Positions 1-7,770 of a stretch of DNA of 20,681 nucleotides are shown one piece after another. The notes below the pieces were generated by a model. It did not search any database. It was given only the letters and a program-made list of their open reading frames with translations, and was not told where the DNA came from. Each line of letters begins with the position of its first letter. Positions within the stretch are counted from its first letter, which is position 1. Origin of the DNA: SIG578 sp036311245 (lineage in GTDB: Bacteria > Bacillota > Clostridia > Oscillospirales > Ruminococcaceae); the NCBI GenBank assembly GCA_036311245.1, contig JAXJQH010000018.1, forward strand, positions 1 to 20,681. The letters run 5' to 3'. The translations under genes were made by a program, and so were the position numbers.

Positions 1-1
1 G

Positions 2-1306
2 GGGGACAGCGTTATGAGCGGAACTGTAAATCTCAGCGGCGTTATACAAATCAAAACCACAAGCCGCGCCGAGGACTCCTGTGTTTCGCGTATTCTTGAG
101 CTTGTTGAGAACGCCGCCGAAAAGAAAGCCAAAACCGAGAATTTTATTACCCGCTTTGCAAAATACTATACCCCTTGTGTTGTAACGGCGGCGCTTATTA
201 TAGCCATTATTCCCTCTGTATTTTTAGGCGGGTGGGCCAAATGGATAGAGCGCGCCCTGACCTTTTTAGTCGTTTCCTGCCCCTGTGCGCTTGTAATTTC
301 AGTGCCGCTTTCATTTTTCGGCGGCATAGGTGGCGCGGCGCGGCGCGGAATACTTTTAAAGGGCGCTCGCGAGCTTGAGGCGCTATCTACTATTGACACC
401 TTTGTTTTTGACAAAACGGGTACTCTTACCCGCGGGAGCTTTGCTGTTTCTGAAACAAAAGCCAAGCAGCTTTCTGAAAGCGAGCTTTTATCTATTGCCG
501 CGGCGCTTGAGAGCGGCTCAAATCACCCTATAGCAAAGGCGATTGTTTCAGCCTGCCCCGCTCCGTTAGAAAAGGAGCGCATAAGCGAGCTTGCCGAGCT
601 TTCGGGGCTTGGAATTTGCGGAAAAATTGACGGGGTTTTATACTATGCGGGCAGCGCCCGCCTTATGCAAAAAGCGGGCGCTGATGTTCCCTGCGACGCG
701 GGGCTCAGCACTACAGTCCACATATCGTGCTCTGGCGAATATCTCGGCTGTATACTGCTCTCTGACAGACTCAAGCCTGATGCCGCCGCTACCATATCAG
801 CTCTCAGAAAAAGCGGCATTAAAAAGACGGTTATGCTAACGGGAGATTTGAGAAAAACCGCCGAGGAGATTGGTGCAGCGGCGGGAATTTGTGAAATTTA
901 CCCCGAGCTTTTGCCGCAACAAAAGGTAGAGCAGATAGAAAAGCTGCTCTTTGGCGGTGCTCGAGTTGCATTTGTGGGGGACGGAATTAACGACGCCCCC
1001 GTTCTGATGCGCTCGAATATCGGAATTGCTATGGGAGCTCTTGGCAGCGATGCCGCTATTGAGGCGGCAGACATTGTCCTTATGGACGACAGACTTAAAA
1101 AGCTCCCCCTTGCCCTTTCTATCTCCCGCAAAACTATGAGGATTGTATGGCAAAATATTATTATTTCGCTGCTCGTCAAGGGGGCAATATTAGTCCTCGC
1201 GGCCTTTGGCTTTGCTAATATGTGGATAGCCATTTTCGGCGATGTCGGCGTTATGCTGCTTGCCATTTTAAATGCACTTCGCGCCATGCGAACACCAAAA
1301 CAATAA
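2..1306 (+). CDS. Heavy-metal P-type ATPase (Zn/Cd/Pb type), 3' part
   Basis: Transition-metal efflux ATPase of the P1B family; it pumps divalent metal ions out across the cytoplasmic membrane using ATP. The frame is open to the window edge, so the N-terminal metal-binding region, first membrane helices and much of the actuator domain lie outside; the ATG at 14 is internal, because the preceding codons read GDSV of the actuator domain. Visible in order: the CPC membrane metal site (nt 278-286), the phosphorylation motif DKTGT (nt 410-424), the nucleotide-binding HP dipeptide in SNHPIAKAI (about nt 521-547), the hinge GDGINDAP (from nt 977), and last two helices with a Lys (nt 1178-1180) and an Asp (nt 1241-1243). 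These match the Lys/Asp pair typical of ZntA/CadA-type pumps and favour Zn, Cd or Pb over copper. It is the only + strand gene here and converges on the long - strand block. The exact metal is not shown. Confidence 0.93.
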   Translation, partial: GDSVMSGTVNLSGVIQIKTTSRAEDSCVSRILELVENAAEKKAKTENFITRFAKYYTPCVVTAALIIAIIPSVFLGGWAKWIERALTFLVVSCPCALVISVPLSFFGGIGGAARRGILLKGARELEALSTIDTFVFDKTGTLTRGSFAVSETKAKQLSESELLSIAAALESGSNHPIAKAIVSACPAPLEKERISELAELSGLGICGKIDGVLYYAGSARLMQKAGADVPCDAGLSTTVHISCSGEYLGCILLSDRLKPDAAATISALRKSGIKKTVMLTGDLRKTAEEIGAAAGICEIYPELLPQQKVEQIEKLLFGGARVAFVGDGINDAPVLMRSNIGIAMGALGSDAAIEAADIVLMDDRLKKLPLALSISRKTMRIVWQNIIISLLVKGAILVLAAFGFANMWIAIFGDVGVMLLAILNALRAMRTPKQ

Positions 1307-1311
1307 AAGAT

Positions 1312-1345
1312 AAGCTCTCTGTGCTGTATGCACAGAGAGCTTTTT
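1312..1345 (+). terminator. Rho-independent terminator after the metal ATPase
   Basis: A perfect 13-bp stem, AAGCTCTCTGTGC (1312-1324) paired with GCACAGAGAGCTT (1330-1342), has a 5-nt loop and runs into a T-rich stretch (1341-1350). It starts 5 nt after the ATPase stop codon. On the other strand the stem is followed by ATCTTTTATTG, so it may also stop the convergent - strand operon, whose last stop codon is at 1345-1347. Confidence 0.88.
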
Positions 1346-1599
1346 CATTTTTTATTCTTTTCCCCTTTAATATGTTTACAATAACCTATTACTGCAAAAG
1401 CGCTTGCAAGCAGCGAGAGCAGCAGACAAAATATCCCTGCTATCTGCAGCTGACTGCTACTAAAAAAATTTTGAATAAAATACATTACAGCAAGCTCTGC
1501 CAAAACAATTAAAAGCAGCACAAGACACTGCGTAAATGTCATATCCTGAGCAGATAAGGGAAAGAGCGGGGACTGCCCGCTCTTGTTTTTGTTATCCAT
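1345..1599 (-). CDS. Small two-helix membrane protein, unknown function
   Basis: An 84-residue protein that I do not recognise. It has a short polar, lysine-rich N-terminus, two hydrophobic segments (about residues 23-41 and 51-73) and a basic tail (HIKGEKNKK), which predicts a small integral membrane protein with a helical hairpin. The ATG at 1599 is preferred because GGGAGG (complement of 1608-1613) lies 8 nt upstream; an in-frame GTG at 1605 would leave only 2 nt. It is the last gene of the - strand block, about 50 nt after comM, and ends inside the terminator of the convergent ATPase gene. Oddly, its first codons contain a perfect terminator-like inverted repeat (1562-1584). The good ribosome binding site and membrane-like composition support a real gene. 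Confidence 0.6.
   Translation of the reverse strand: MDNKNKSGQSPLFPLSAQDMTFTQCLVLLLIVLAELAVMYFIQNFFSSSQLQIAGIFCLLLSLLASAFAVIGYCKHIKGEKNKK
1562..1590 (+). terminator. Possible second + strand terminator inside a - strand gene
   Basis: Perfect 9-bp stem AAGAGCGGG (1562-1570) and CCCGCTCTT (1576-1584) with loop GACTG, followed on the + strand by GTTTTTGTT. This has the form of an intrinsic terminator for + strand transcripts, perhaps backing up the one at 1312-1345. It lies within the first codons of the small membrane protein read from the other strand, so it could also be a chance result of coding, or an mRNA hairpin near that start. Confidence 0.35.
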
Positions 1600-1607
1600 T
1601 TGCACCG

Positions 1608-1613
1608 CCTCCC
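1608..1613 (-). promoter_or_regulatory. Ribosome binding site fixing the start of the small membrane protein
   Basis: GGGAGG on the - strand, 8 nt before the ATG at 1599 and only 2 nt before the in-frame GTG at 1605, so it selects the ATG. Confidence 0.65.
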
Positions 1614-1649
1614 TACTTTAAGTTTATGCAGCAGGCGGAAAGTTAGAAT

Positions 1650-3191
1650 TTATTTACCCCAATATTTACGGTCTAAGCTGCGATATTGAATTGCCTCGAG
1701 AATGTGATCATCCTCTATCTTGTCGCTCTCGGCAAGGTCGGCAATGGTGCGAGCAACCTTTAAAACACGGTTATAGGCTCTCGCTGACATCCCTGTTTTT
1801 TCAAAGGCGAACTTAAGCAGCTCGTTTGCCTCATCAGTTACATTACAAACCTTCTGGAAAAGCTGCTCGGAAAGCTGGGCGTTACAGAAAACCGGCTTTT
1901 CCTTGGAAATATCCTTTAATCTTTCGCGCTGAATTTCTCTTGCGCGGTTTACCCTCTTTCTGATTTGTGCCGAGGTTTCCTCAGGTGTCTTAGAGGTCAG
2001 CTCATTAAACTCGACGGGCATAACCTCGATGTGCAAATCAAATCTATCAAGCAGTGGTCCGCTGACACGGTTTATATACTGCGCGGCGGCGTGCTGCGTG
2101 CAGGTGCAGGGCTTACTTGGGTGTCCGCGGTATCCGCACTTGCAGGGGTTCATAGCCGCAACCGTCATAAAATTGCTTGGGAATGTGGCGCTGCCTGAAA
2201 CCCTCGAAACGGTTACCCTTCCATCCTCAAGCGGTTGTCTTAGAGCCTCAAGAGCTTCTCTTTTAAACTCAGGCAGTTCATCTAAAAACAGAACTCCGTT
2301 ATGCGCAAGAGAAATCTCGCCGGGGCGAGGGAATGCACCGCCACCCGTAAGTCCAAAGGGAGAAACTGTGTGGTGTGGGGAGCGGAATGGGCGGGTACGG
2401 ATTAGCGAAACTCCCTCGGGGAGCGCCCCCGCAATGGAATGAATTTCTGTTGTTCTCAGCGACTCCTCAAAGCTCATTTCGGGCAGAATTGAGGGTAGCC
2501 TTTTGGCAAGCATACTTTTACCCGAGCCGGGAGAGCCCACCATCAAAATATTATGTCCGCCCGCAGCGGCGATTTCAAGGGCACGCTTTGCAGTTTGCTG
2601 ACCCTTGACATCGCAAAAATCGGGAATCCCCGACATTTGCTCAGAGCCTTCATCTATATCGCTAAGATAAGGTTCAATTTTTGTTTCGCCAAAGAAATGT
2701 TCAATTACCTCTTTAACACAGGATGCAGGCAAAACATCTATGCCCCTAATAACACCCGCCTCAAAGCGATTTTGAAAGGGCACGATTATGCTCTCATAGC
2801 CTAAATCGCGCGCTTTGAGTGTCATAGAAAGCACACCGTTGACAGCTCTGACATCGCCTTTTAGGGAAAGCTCACCGACAAAGGCGGTTTTGCTCGCAAG
2901 AGAGGAAATCTGCCCCGACGATAAGAGAATTCCCATAAGAATTGCAAGGTCATACATTGGGCCTGCCTTTTTAACATCAGCGGGAGCAAGGTTTACTGTT
3001 ATCCTGCCTATTGGAAAGCTATAGCCGCAGTTTTTTATGGCAGAGCGAACTCTATCGCGCGATTCCTTTACCGCCGCATCGGGAAGTCCTACAATATCGA
3101 ATGCAGGCAGACCGCCTGAAATATCGGTTTCAACGCTCACCTCATAGCAGCTAATTCCCGCAAGTCCGAAGCTTTTTATGCTTGAATACAA
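1650..3191 (-). CDS. comM: ComM/YifB family Mg-chelatase-like AAA+ ATPase
   Basis: AAA+ ATPase of the ComM (YifB) family. In naturally competent Proteobacteria ComM is a branch-migration helicase that extends RecA-driven integration of DNA; the role in Clostridia is inferred from the family. Full length for the family at 513 residues. Seen: an N-terminal Lon-like/ChlI domain (about 20-140), Walker A GSPGSGKS (219-226), Walker B GVLFLDELPEF (299-309), a four-cysteine cluster (C350, C352, C362, C364) of the kind common in this family, and the LLDRFDLHIEV segment (380-390). The start is a TTG at 3189-3191 with a weak GGCGGGA site; the family's conserved N-terminus (YSS, then GLAGISCYEV) begins right there, so no better start is needed. 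It follows pgsA by 17 nt. Proximity to recA in the same gene run suits a recombination role. Confidence 0.93.
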   Translation of the reverse strand: MYSSIKSFGLAGISCYEVSVETDISGGLPAFDIVGLPDAAVKESRDRVRSAIKNCGYSFPIGRITVNLAPADVKKAGPMYDLAILMGILLSSGQISSLASKTAFVGELSLKGDVRAVNGVLSMTLKARDLGYESIIVPFQNRFEAGVIRGIDVLPASCVKEVIEHFFGETKIEPYLSDIDEGSEQMSGIPDFCDVKGQQTAKRALEIAAAGGHNILMVGSPGSGKSMLAKRLPSILPEMSFEESLRTTEIHSIAGALPEGVSLIRTRPFRSPHHTVSPFGLTGGGAFPRPGEISLAHNGVLFLDELPEFKREALEALRQPLEDGRVTVSRVSGSATFPSNFMTVAAMNPCKCGYRGHPSKPCTCTQHAAAQYINRVSGPLLDRFDLHIEVMPVEFNELTSKTPEETSAQIRKRVNRAREIQRERLKDISKEKPVFCNAQLSEQLFQKVCNVTDEANELLKFAFEKTGMSARAYNRVLKVARTIADLAESDKIEDDHILEAIQYRSLDRKYWGK

Positions 3192-3208
3192 AGTTGATCC
3201 CGCCTTTT

Positions 3209-3790
3209 TTACATTTCTCCTATGCCAGCGGCATTCTGTTTAAGGTATATTACACCCGAAACAATGGTTGCCAAGACGCAGATGCCGAAAGCCGCATCAC
3301 CGATAAGGCGAAGACCCTCTGGCAGTGCAGGGAACCAGCTAAGTAGCTGCTCTAATGCAAGTATAAGTAGTATAGCAACAAACTGCGAAACGGTTTTAAC
3401 CTTGCCCCATATATTTGCCGCAATTACATTTCCCTGCTCAACGCAGACAAGGCGAAGAGCCGAAACCATAAATTCGCGGGCAAGGATTATGATAATTCCC
3501 AAAAGCCAGCATATGAGTGCCACCTTTGAGTAGGTTTTTAAAACGGTCATTCCCACAAGGGCGCTGACTACCAGAACCTTGTCGGCAAGGGGGTCTAAAA
3601 ACTTGCCAAAGTTTGTGATAAGTCCGCGGCTGCGAGCCATTTTACCGTCAATCATATCGGTAAGAGCGAGACCGCCGAAAACAAGCCCCGACAAAAGAAA
3701 TCGGGCGGGAATAGTCTCAATCAGCAGCACTGCTAAAAATACGGGGACCATTACTGCTCTGAAAACTGTTAATTTATTAGGTGTGTTCAT
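3209..3790 (-). CDS. pgsA: CDP-diacylglycerol-glycerol-3-phosphate 3-phosphatidyltransferase
   Basis: Integral membrane enzyme that transfers a phosphatidyl group from CDP-diacylglycerol to glycerol-3-phosphate, the committed step to phosphatidylglycerol. The CDP-alcohol phosphotransferase signature is complete: D45, D48-G49, A52-R53, G62, D66 and D70. Several hydrophobic helices follow, and the 193 residues are normal for the family. The ATG overlaps the rimO stop as ATGA (3787-3790), which indicates translational coupling. The rimO-pgsA-recA neighbourhood is widespread in Bacillota, so this copy is the better candidate for the housekeeping PgsA. A second gene with the same motif lies at 14575-15165. 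Confidence 0.93.
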   Translation of the reverse strand: MNTPNKLTVFRAVMVPVFLAVLLIETIPARFLLSGLVFGGLALTDMIDGKMARSRGLITNFGKFLDPLADKVLVVSALVGMTVLKTYSKVALICWLLGIIIILAREFMVSALRLVCVEQGNVIAANIWGKVKTVSQFVAILLILALEQLLSWFPALPEGLRLIGDAAFGICVLATIVSGVIYLKQNAAGIGEM

Positions 3791-5136
3791 TTGTTTTCTC
3801 CTTTCCCTAAGACAGCCTCTCCCATAAGGTCATAATCCATAGCATCTATTATTTCTACCGCAACAAAATCGCCTATTCTCAATGGGGAGGGCGATGCAAA
3901 AAAGATTTTTCCATCTATATCGGGCGCATCAAATTCACTTCTGCCAAAATAGACCTCGCCGTAACGGTCGTAACCCTCAACTGCTACCGTCAGCGTTTTG
4001 CCTATCATTTTGCTGTTATATTCGTCAACTGTCCTTTGCTGAGAGCGCATTATGATATCAGCGCGCCTCTCGGCGGTCTCAACGTCAACCTGGTCCTCAA
4101 AATCAGCGGCAACTGTTCCTTCCTCTCGGGAATATGCAAAGCAGCCGACTCTTTCAAACCTTGCCTCTTTTAGAAACTGACAAAGCTCGCAGAACTGCTG
4201 TTCGTTCTCGCCGGGAAATCCCGTTATAAGAGTTGTTCTCAGCACCACATTAGGGATTTTCTCACGAAGCTTTTTAACAAGCTTTAAAAGGCTTTCGCTA
4301 TCCCCGCTGCGGTTCATTCTGCGCAGTATCTCGCGGTTTGAATGTTGAATGGGAATATCTATGTATTTAGCCACCTTGGGAAGCTTTGCCATTGCCTCAC
4401 ACAGCTCATCGGTTATAACCTCGGGGTAGGCATAAAGAATTCTAATCCAGACAAGCCCCTCAATTTCGTTTAAACGATAAAGCAGGTCGGAAAGGGAGGG
4501 TTTTCCGTAAAGGTCCAAACCATAGCGGGTGGTATCCTGAGCCACAAGCACAAGCTCCTTTACCCCCGCTGCCGCAAGGCTTTTTGCCTCAGCTACTATG
4601 CTCTCCATTTCGCGGCTTCTGAATCTGCCGCGAATTTGTGGGATAGCACAGTAGGTGCAGCAGTTGTCACAGCCCTCGGCAATTTTGAGGTAGGCATAAA
4701 AGGGCAGCGTTGTTAAAACTCTATCGCCCTCGAGTGCAAGGCAGCTCTTTTCTCCAAAGCTTATCTGAGGCTTATCCTCAGAAAGTGCCTTTGTAATAGC
4801 CTTACAAATTTCGCCGTTACTGCCTATTCCCAATATTACATCAGCCTCGGGGATTTCCCGAGAGAGCTCCTCTCGGTAACGCTCGGCAAGGCAGCCCGTT
4901 ACAACAATTTTTTTAATTCGTCCCTCTTTTTTAAGCAGTCCCATCTCTAAAATCTGTTCAATGGACTCTTTTTTTGCCGACTCGATAAAGCCGCAGGTGT
5001 TAATAATAACAACCTCTGCGAGTGCGGCGTCACCTACAAGCTCAAACCCATTTTTCTTGAGCTCGGCAAGCATTATTTCGGCGTCCACCTGATTTTTAGG
5101 ACAGCCTAAGCTAATCATTCCGACAGTTGTTGCCAT
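3787..5136 (-). CDS. rimO: Ribosomal protein S12 methylthiotransferase RimO
   Basis: Radical-SAM methylthiotransferase that adds a methylthio group to an aspartate of ribosomal protein S12. Domains in order: an N-terminal UPF0004 domain with three cluster cysteines (C12, C48, C82); the radical-SAM core with the CX3CX2C motif at C156, C160 and C163 in EGCDNCCTYCAIP; and a C-terminal TRAM domain (about 378-445). Its 449 residues are typical. The motif GCPKNQVDAE at the N-terminus and the lack of a MiaB-type extension favour RimO over the tRNA enzyme MiaB. There is an additional cysteine at 159 inside the cluster loop. The start is an ATG with AAGGAA about 8 nt upstream; it sits 15 nt after recX and overlaps pgsA by 4 nt. 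Confidence 0.95.
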   Translation of the reverse strand: MATTVGMISLGCPKNQVDAEIMLAELKKNGFELVGDAALAEVVIINTCGFIESAKKESIEQILEMGLLKKEGRIKKIVVTGCLAERYREELSREIPEADVILGIGSNGEICKAITKALSEDKPQISFGEKSCLALEGDRVLTTLPFYAYLKIAEGCDNCCTYCAIPQIRGRFRSREMESIVAEAKSLAAAGVKELVLVAQDTTRYGLDLYGKPSLSDLLYRLNEIEGLVWIRILYAYPEVITDELCEAMAKLPKVAKYIDIPIQHSNREILRRMNRSGDSESLLKLVKKLREKIPNVVLRTTLITGFPGENEQQFCELCQFLKEARFERVGCFAYSREEGTVAADFEDQVDVETAERRADIIMRSQQRTVDEYNSKMIGKTLTVAVEGYDRYGEVYFGRSEFDAPDIDGKIFFASPSPLRIGDFVAVEIIDAMDYDLMGEAVLGKGENK

Positions 5137-5151
5137 ACTGATTTCCTTTCG

Positions 5152-5784
5152 TTAATCTTCAAACTCTTCAAATCCATCGCAAAGCTCGCGCATAACCCTT
5201 TTTATAACGCTGTAGCTAAAGCCTTTTCTTGTCAGGGCGGCAAAGGCACGCCGCTTACCCTTAGGGGTGTCTATATCGCTTTGATATTTTTCCGCCGCTT
5301 TTCTTGCGGCGTTATATTCCTCATCCTCATCGCTAAAAACTTCACTGAGTGCCGCATCTATTACCTCGCGGCTCACTCCCTTTAAAATAAGCTCCTGCCT
5401 TATGGCATAAGGCCCCTTTTTCAGGGAATTTACCCTATGCTCGCAAAATGCGCGCGCAAACGAAGAGTTGTCTATAAGTCCTAAGCGCCCAAGTTCTGCG
5501 ATAGCGGCATCTATTATATCGGGCGGGTAATCGCGCCACAGCTTCTCCCGAAGCTCCTTTTCGCTGTGAAGTCTTCTGTCAAGCGCATACAAAAGCCTCT
5601 CTCTTGCGCGTCGCACAAGCGCTGCGCGCGACAGCTCAGGGACCTGCTCTTCTGAAAGCTCGTTTCCTACTTTAAGAGCGCGGCGGGTAATTACCTCATC
5701 GGCAAGGCTCATAAAAAACTGTCCGTCTAAGTAAATCCGTGAAAAGCCTTTCTTTTTGGATGGCTCAATTTTGGTGATTTTCAT
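5152..5784 (-). CDS. recX: Regulatory protein RecX
   Basis: Small helical protein that binds RecA filaments and modulates, usually inhibits, strand exchange and ATPase activity. Its 210 residues fit the family. Three-helix RecX repeats are visible: LYALDRRLHSEKELREKL (about 65-82) leading to LGRLGLIDNSSFARAFCEHR (98-117), then KGPYAIRQELILKGVSREV (123-141), and a C-terminal repeat RRAFAALTRKGFSYSVIKRV (178-197). The ATG overlaps the recA stop codon by one base (sequence TAATG at 5786-5782), so translation is probably coupled to recA at low level. This is the classic recA-recX arrangement, which supports the name strongly. Confidence 0.95.
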   Translation of the reverse strand: MKITKIEPSKKKGFSRIYLDGQFFMSLADEVITRRALKVGNELSEEQVPELSRAALVRRARERLLYALDRRLHSEKELREKLWRDYPPDIIDAAIAELGRLGLIDNSSFARAFCEHRVNSLKKGPYAIRQELILKGVSREVIDAALSEVFSDEDEEYNAARKAAEKYQSDIDTPKGKRRAFAALTRKGFSYSVIKRVMRELCDGFEEFED

Positions 5785-6914
5785 TATTCGTCGTCAACTT
5801 CGGCGTCAATGGAAACGTCTGCGCTGCGCTCATTGCTCTTTCCTGCCACTTTCTTTGCGGGAGCTTTTTTCTCAGTGCCTTCGTTTTCCTCTTTCATTGC
5901 AGCACGAACCTTTTCGGTTATCTCGGAAAGAAGCTCGCGTCTCTCTTCAAGAAGAGCCTTTACATTATCTCTGCCCTGAGCCAGTCTTTCGGTACCATAG
6001 CTAAACCAAGCGCCGCTCTTTTGAATAATATCACGGTCAACAGCCAAATCGACTATCTCGCTGATAGCGCTGATACCCTTACCGTAAATAATATCAAAAT
6101 ATGCCTCTTTGAACGGGGGAGCAACCTTGTTTTTAACGATTTTGCAGCGAATGTGGTTACCGATGTTTTCACTGCCCACCTTGACTGTGTCCACCTTGCG
6201 GACATCAATACGAACCGAGGCATAATATTTAAGTGCGCGACCGCCGGGGGTGGTTTCGGGGTTCCCATACATAACGCCGACCTTTTCACGCAGCTGGTTT
6301 ATAAAGATAACAACAGCATTTGAACGGGAAACAAGCGGAGTGAGCTTTCTTAGCGCCTGCGACATAAGTCTTGCCTGCTGGCCGACGTGGCTGTCGCCCA
6401 TATCTCCCTCAATTTCAGCCTTTGTGGACATTGCGGCAACCGAGTCGATAACCACAACATCAACCGAGCCTGAGCGAATGAGCATCTCGGCAATTTCAAG
6501 CGCCTGCTCACCCGAATCTGGCTGCGAAACCAGCAGCGAATCGACATCAACGCCGAGGTTTGCGGCATAAACGGGGTCGAGCGCGTGCTCGACATCTATA
6601 AAGGCAACAATTCCGTCATTTTTCTGAGCCTCTGCAGAAATGTGCAGAGCAACGGTTGTTTTACCTGAGCTTTCTGGTCCAAAAATCTCTACAATTCTTC
6701 CTCTGGGAACGCCCCCTATTCCGAGCGCAATATCTAAAGAGAGCGAGCCTGTTGAGATTGCCTCAACATTAAGTGTTGTTCTCTGACCTAAGCGCATTAC
6801 AGCGCCTTGTCCATACTTCTTTTCGATATTGGTAAGTGCGAGCTGCAGAGCCTTCTGCTTGTCAAAATTGGTGCTTTTGTTGTCCTCAAGTTGTTTTGCG
6901 ATGCTTTTTGCCAT
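5784..6914 (-). CDS. recA: Recombinase RecA
   Basis: ATP-dependent strand-exchange protein for homologous recombination; it also stimulates LexA self-cleavage in the SOS response. The 376 residues include Walker A GPESSGKTT (79-87), Walker B VDVVVIDS (151-158), the MAW-adjacent loop L1 with EIEGDMGDSHVG (167-178) and loop L2 containing FINQLREKVGVMYGNPET (204-221). The C-terminus is a Lys/Ala-rich linker ending in an acidic tail (DAEVDDE), as is usual. The N-terminus carries roughly 15 residues more than short RecA proteins before KALQLALTNIEKKYGQG; the start is well supported by AAGGAGG about 8 nt upstream of the ATG. It lies 40 nt after prmC, and no SOS operator is visible in that gap. Confidence 0.98.
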   Translation of the reverse strand: MAKSIAKQLEDNKSTNFDKQKALQLALTNIEKKYGQGAVMRLGQRTTLNVEAISTGSLSLDIALGIGGVPRGRIVEIFGPESSGKTTVALHISAEAQKNDGIVAFIDVEHALDPVYAANLGVDVDSLLVSQPDSGEQALEIAEMLIRSGSVDVVVIDSVAAMSTKAEIEGDMGDSHVGQQARLMSQALRKLTPLVSRSNAVVIFINQLREKVGVMYGNPETTPGGRALKYYASVRIDVRKVDTVKVGSENIGNHIRCKIVKNKVAPPFKEAYFDIIYGKGISAISEIVDLAVDRDIIQKSGAWFSYGTERLAQGRDNVKALLEERRELLSEITEKVRAAMKEENEGTEKKAPAKKVAGKSNERSADVSIDAEVDDE

Positions 6915-6932
6915 TGCTTTATCCTCCTTAAA

Positions 6933-6946
6933 ACGGCATTAGCCGT
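6933..6946 (-). other. Short hairpin just before the recA ribosome binding site
   Basis: ACGGC (6933-6937) and GCCGT (6942-6946) form a 5-bp stem with loop ATTA. On the - strand it is followed at once by TTTTAAGGAGG, that is, a short T run and then the recA Shine-Dalgarno sequence. It could be a weak pause, attenuator or mRNA structure, or coincidence. On the + strand it is followed by a longer T tract (6950-6956), but nothing is transcribed that way here. Confidence 0.3.
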
Positions 6947-6954
6947 CTATTTTT

Positions 6955-7770
6955 TTATTTAATTGCGCCGACGGCGCGTCTTATACCACTTAAATCCTTT
7001 TTCTCGCGCGGACTGTGAAAGCCCTCGCTTTTTAAAATATCTAAAACGGCATCTGCCTGCCCAAAGCCTACCTCAAAGCAGAGCATTCCGCCCTCTTTTA
7101 GCTTATTTTTATAAATAGCGGTGATTTTGCGGTAAAAATAGAGTCCGTCATCTCCGCCATAAAGAGCCTCTTTAGGCTCGCAAAGAACGCATTTATCAAG
7201 GCTCTTAATTTCCTCTAAAGTTATGTACGGCGGGTTGGAAACCACAAGCTCGAGCTGCGGCAGCTTTTCTAAGACTTCTCTCGAAAACATATCACCCAAA
7301 ATGCACTCGACCGAGCCATCTATCTGCTTTGCGTTTTCCTTAAGAAAAGAGTAAGCCTTTTGTGAGCGCTCTACCGCATAGCCTTTAGCGGCAAAGTCTG
7401 ATGCAAGCAAAACTGCAATGCAGCCGCTGCCGCTGCCAAGGTCGGCAAAGGTGGTGTTTGTTTTATTTTTTAAAAACTCTCCCGCCAGCTCTACGAGCGC
7501 CTGCGTGTCCTCGCGGGGAATGAGTACCCCTTCTCCGACCGCAAATTCTCTGCCCATAAACTCCCATTTGCCTAAGATGTACTGAAGCGGTCTGCCATCT
7601 TTTAGCTCCCCAATTCTTTGCAAAAGGAGCTTTTGCAAAGGCGGCTCTATCTCTCTTTCGGGGTGGGTGAGCATCTGGGTTTTAGAAAGACAAAGAGTTT
7701 CCTCTAATAAAATTTTCATTTCTGCGGTGTTTTGCTCTTTTAATAGATAAAGCGCGTCACCTATCTTCAT
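6955..7770 (-). CDS. prmC: Peptide chain release factor N5-glutamine methyltransferase PrmC
   Basis: SAM-dependent methyltransferase that methylates the glutamine of the GGQ motif in release factors RF1 and RF2. Residues numbered from the ATG at 7770 (two fewer than from the alternative GTG at 7776): a small helical N-terminal domain, the signature RPLQYILGKWEFMGREF (about 60-76), SAM motif I ADLGSGSGCIAV (109-120) and the diagnostic NPPY catalytic motif (179-182). The ATG at 7770 is chosen because it overlaps the upstream stop as TAATG and has GAGG 10 nt upstream; the GTG at 7776 is only 4 nt from it and remains possible. PrmC next to DUF1385 is a common pairing in Bacillota. The usual neighbour prfA is absent from this window. 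Confidence 0.94.
   Translation of the reverse strand: MKIGDALYLLKEQNTAEMKILLEETLCLSKTQMLTHPEREIEPPLQKLLLQRIGELKDGRPLQYILGKWEFMGREFAVGEGVLIPREDTQALVELAGEFLKNKTNTTFADLGSGSGCIAVLLASDFAAKGYAVERSQKAYSFLKENAKQIDGSVECILGDMFSREVLEKLPQLELVVSNPPYITLEEIKSLDKCVLCEPKEALYGGDDGLYFYRKITAIYKNKLKEGGMLCFEVGFGQADAVLDILKSEGFHSPREKKDLSGIRRAVGAIK

Noticed and set aside
350..379. Fragment of the ATPase region that might suggest a frameshift, because several + strand frames are open
   Set aside because: The main frame runs unbroken from the edge to 1306 with all catalytic motifs in order; the other frames are short shadows.
2029..2442. 137-residue open frame on the + strand
   Set aside because: It lies wholly antisense to the AAA+ core of comM.
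3787..5136. MiaB (tRNA methylthiotransferase) as an alternative identity for the radical-SAM gene
   Set aside because: Length, the N-terminal motif and the recA-recX-rimO-pgsA context fit RimO better.
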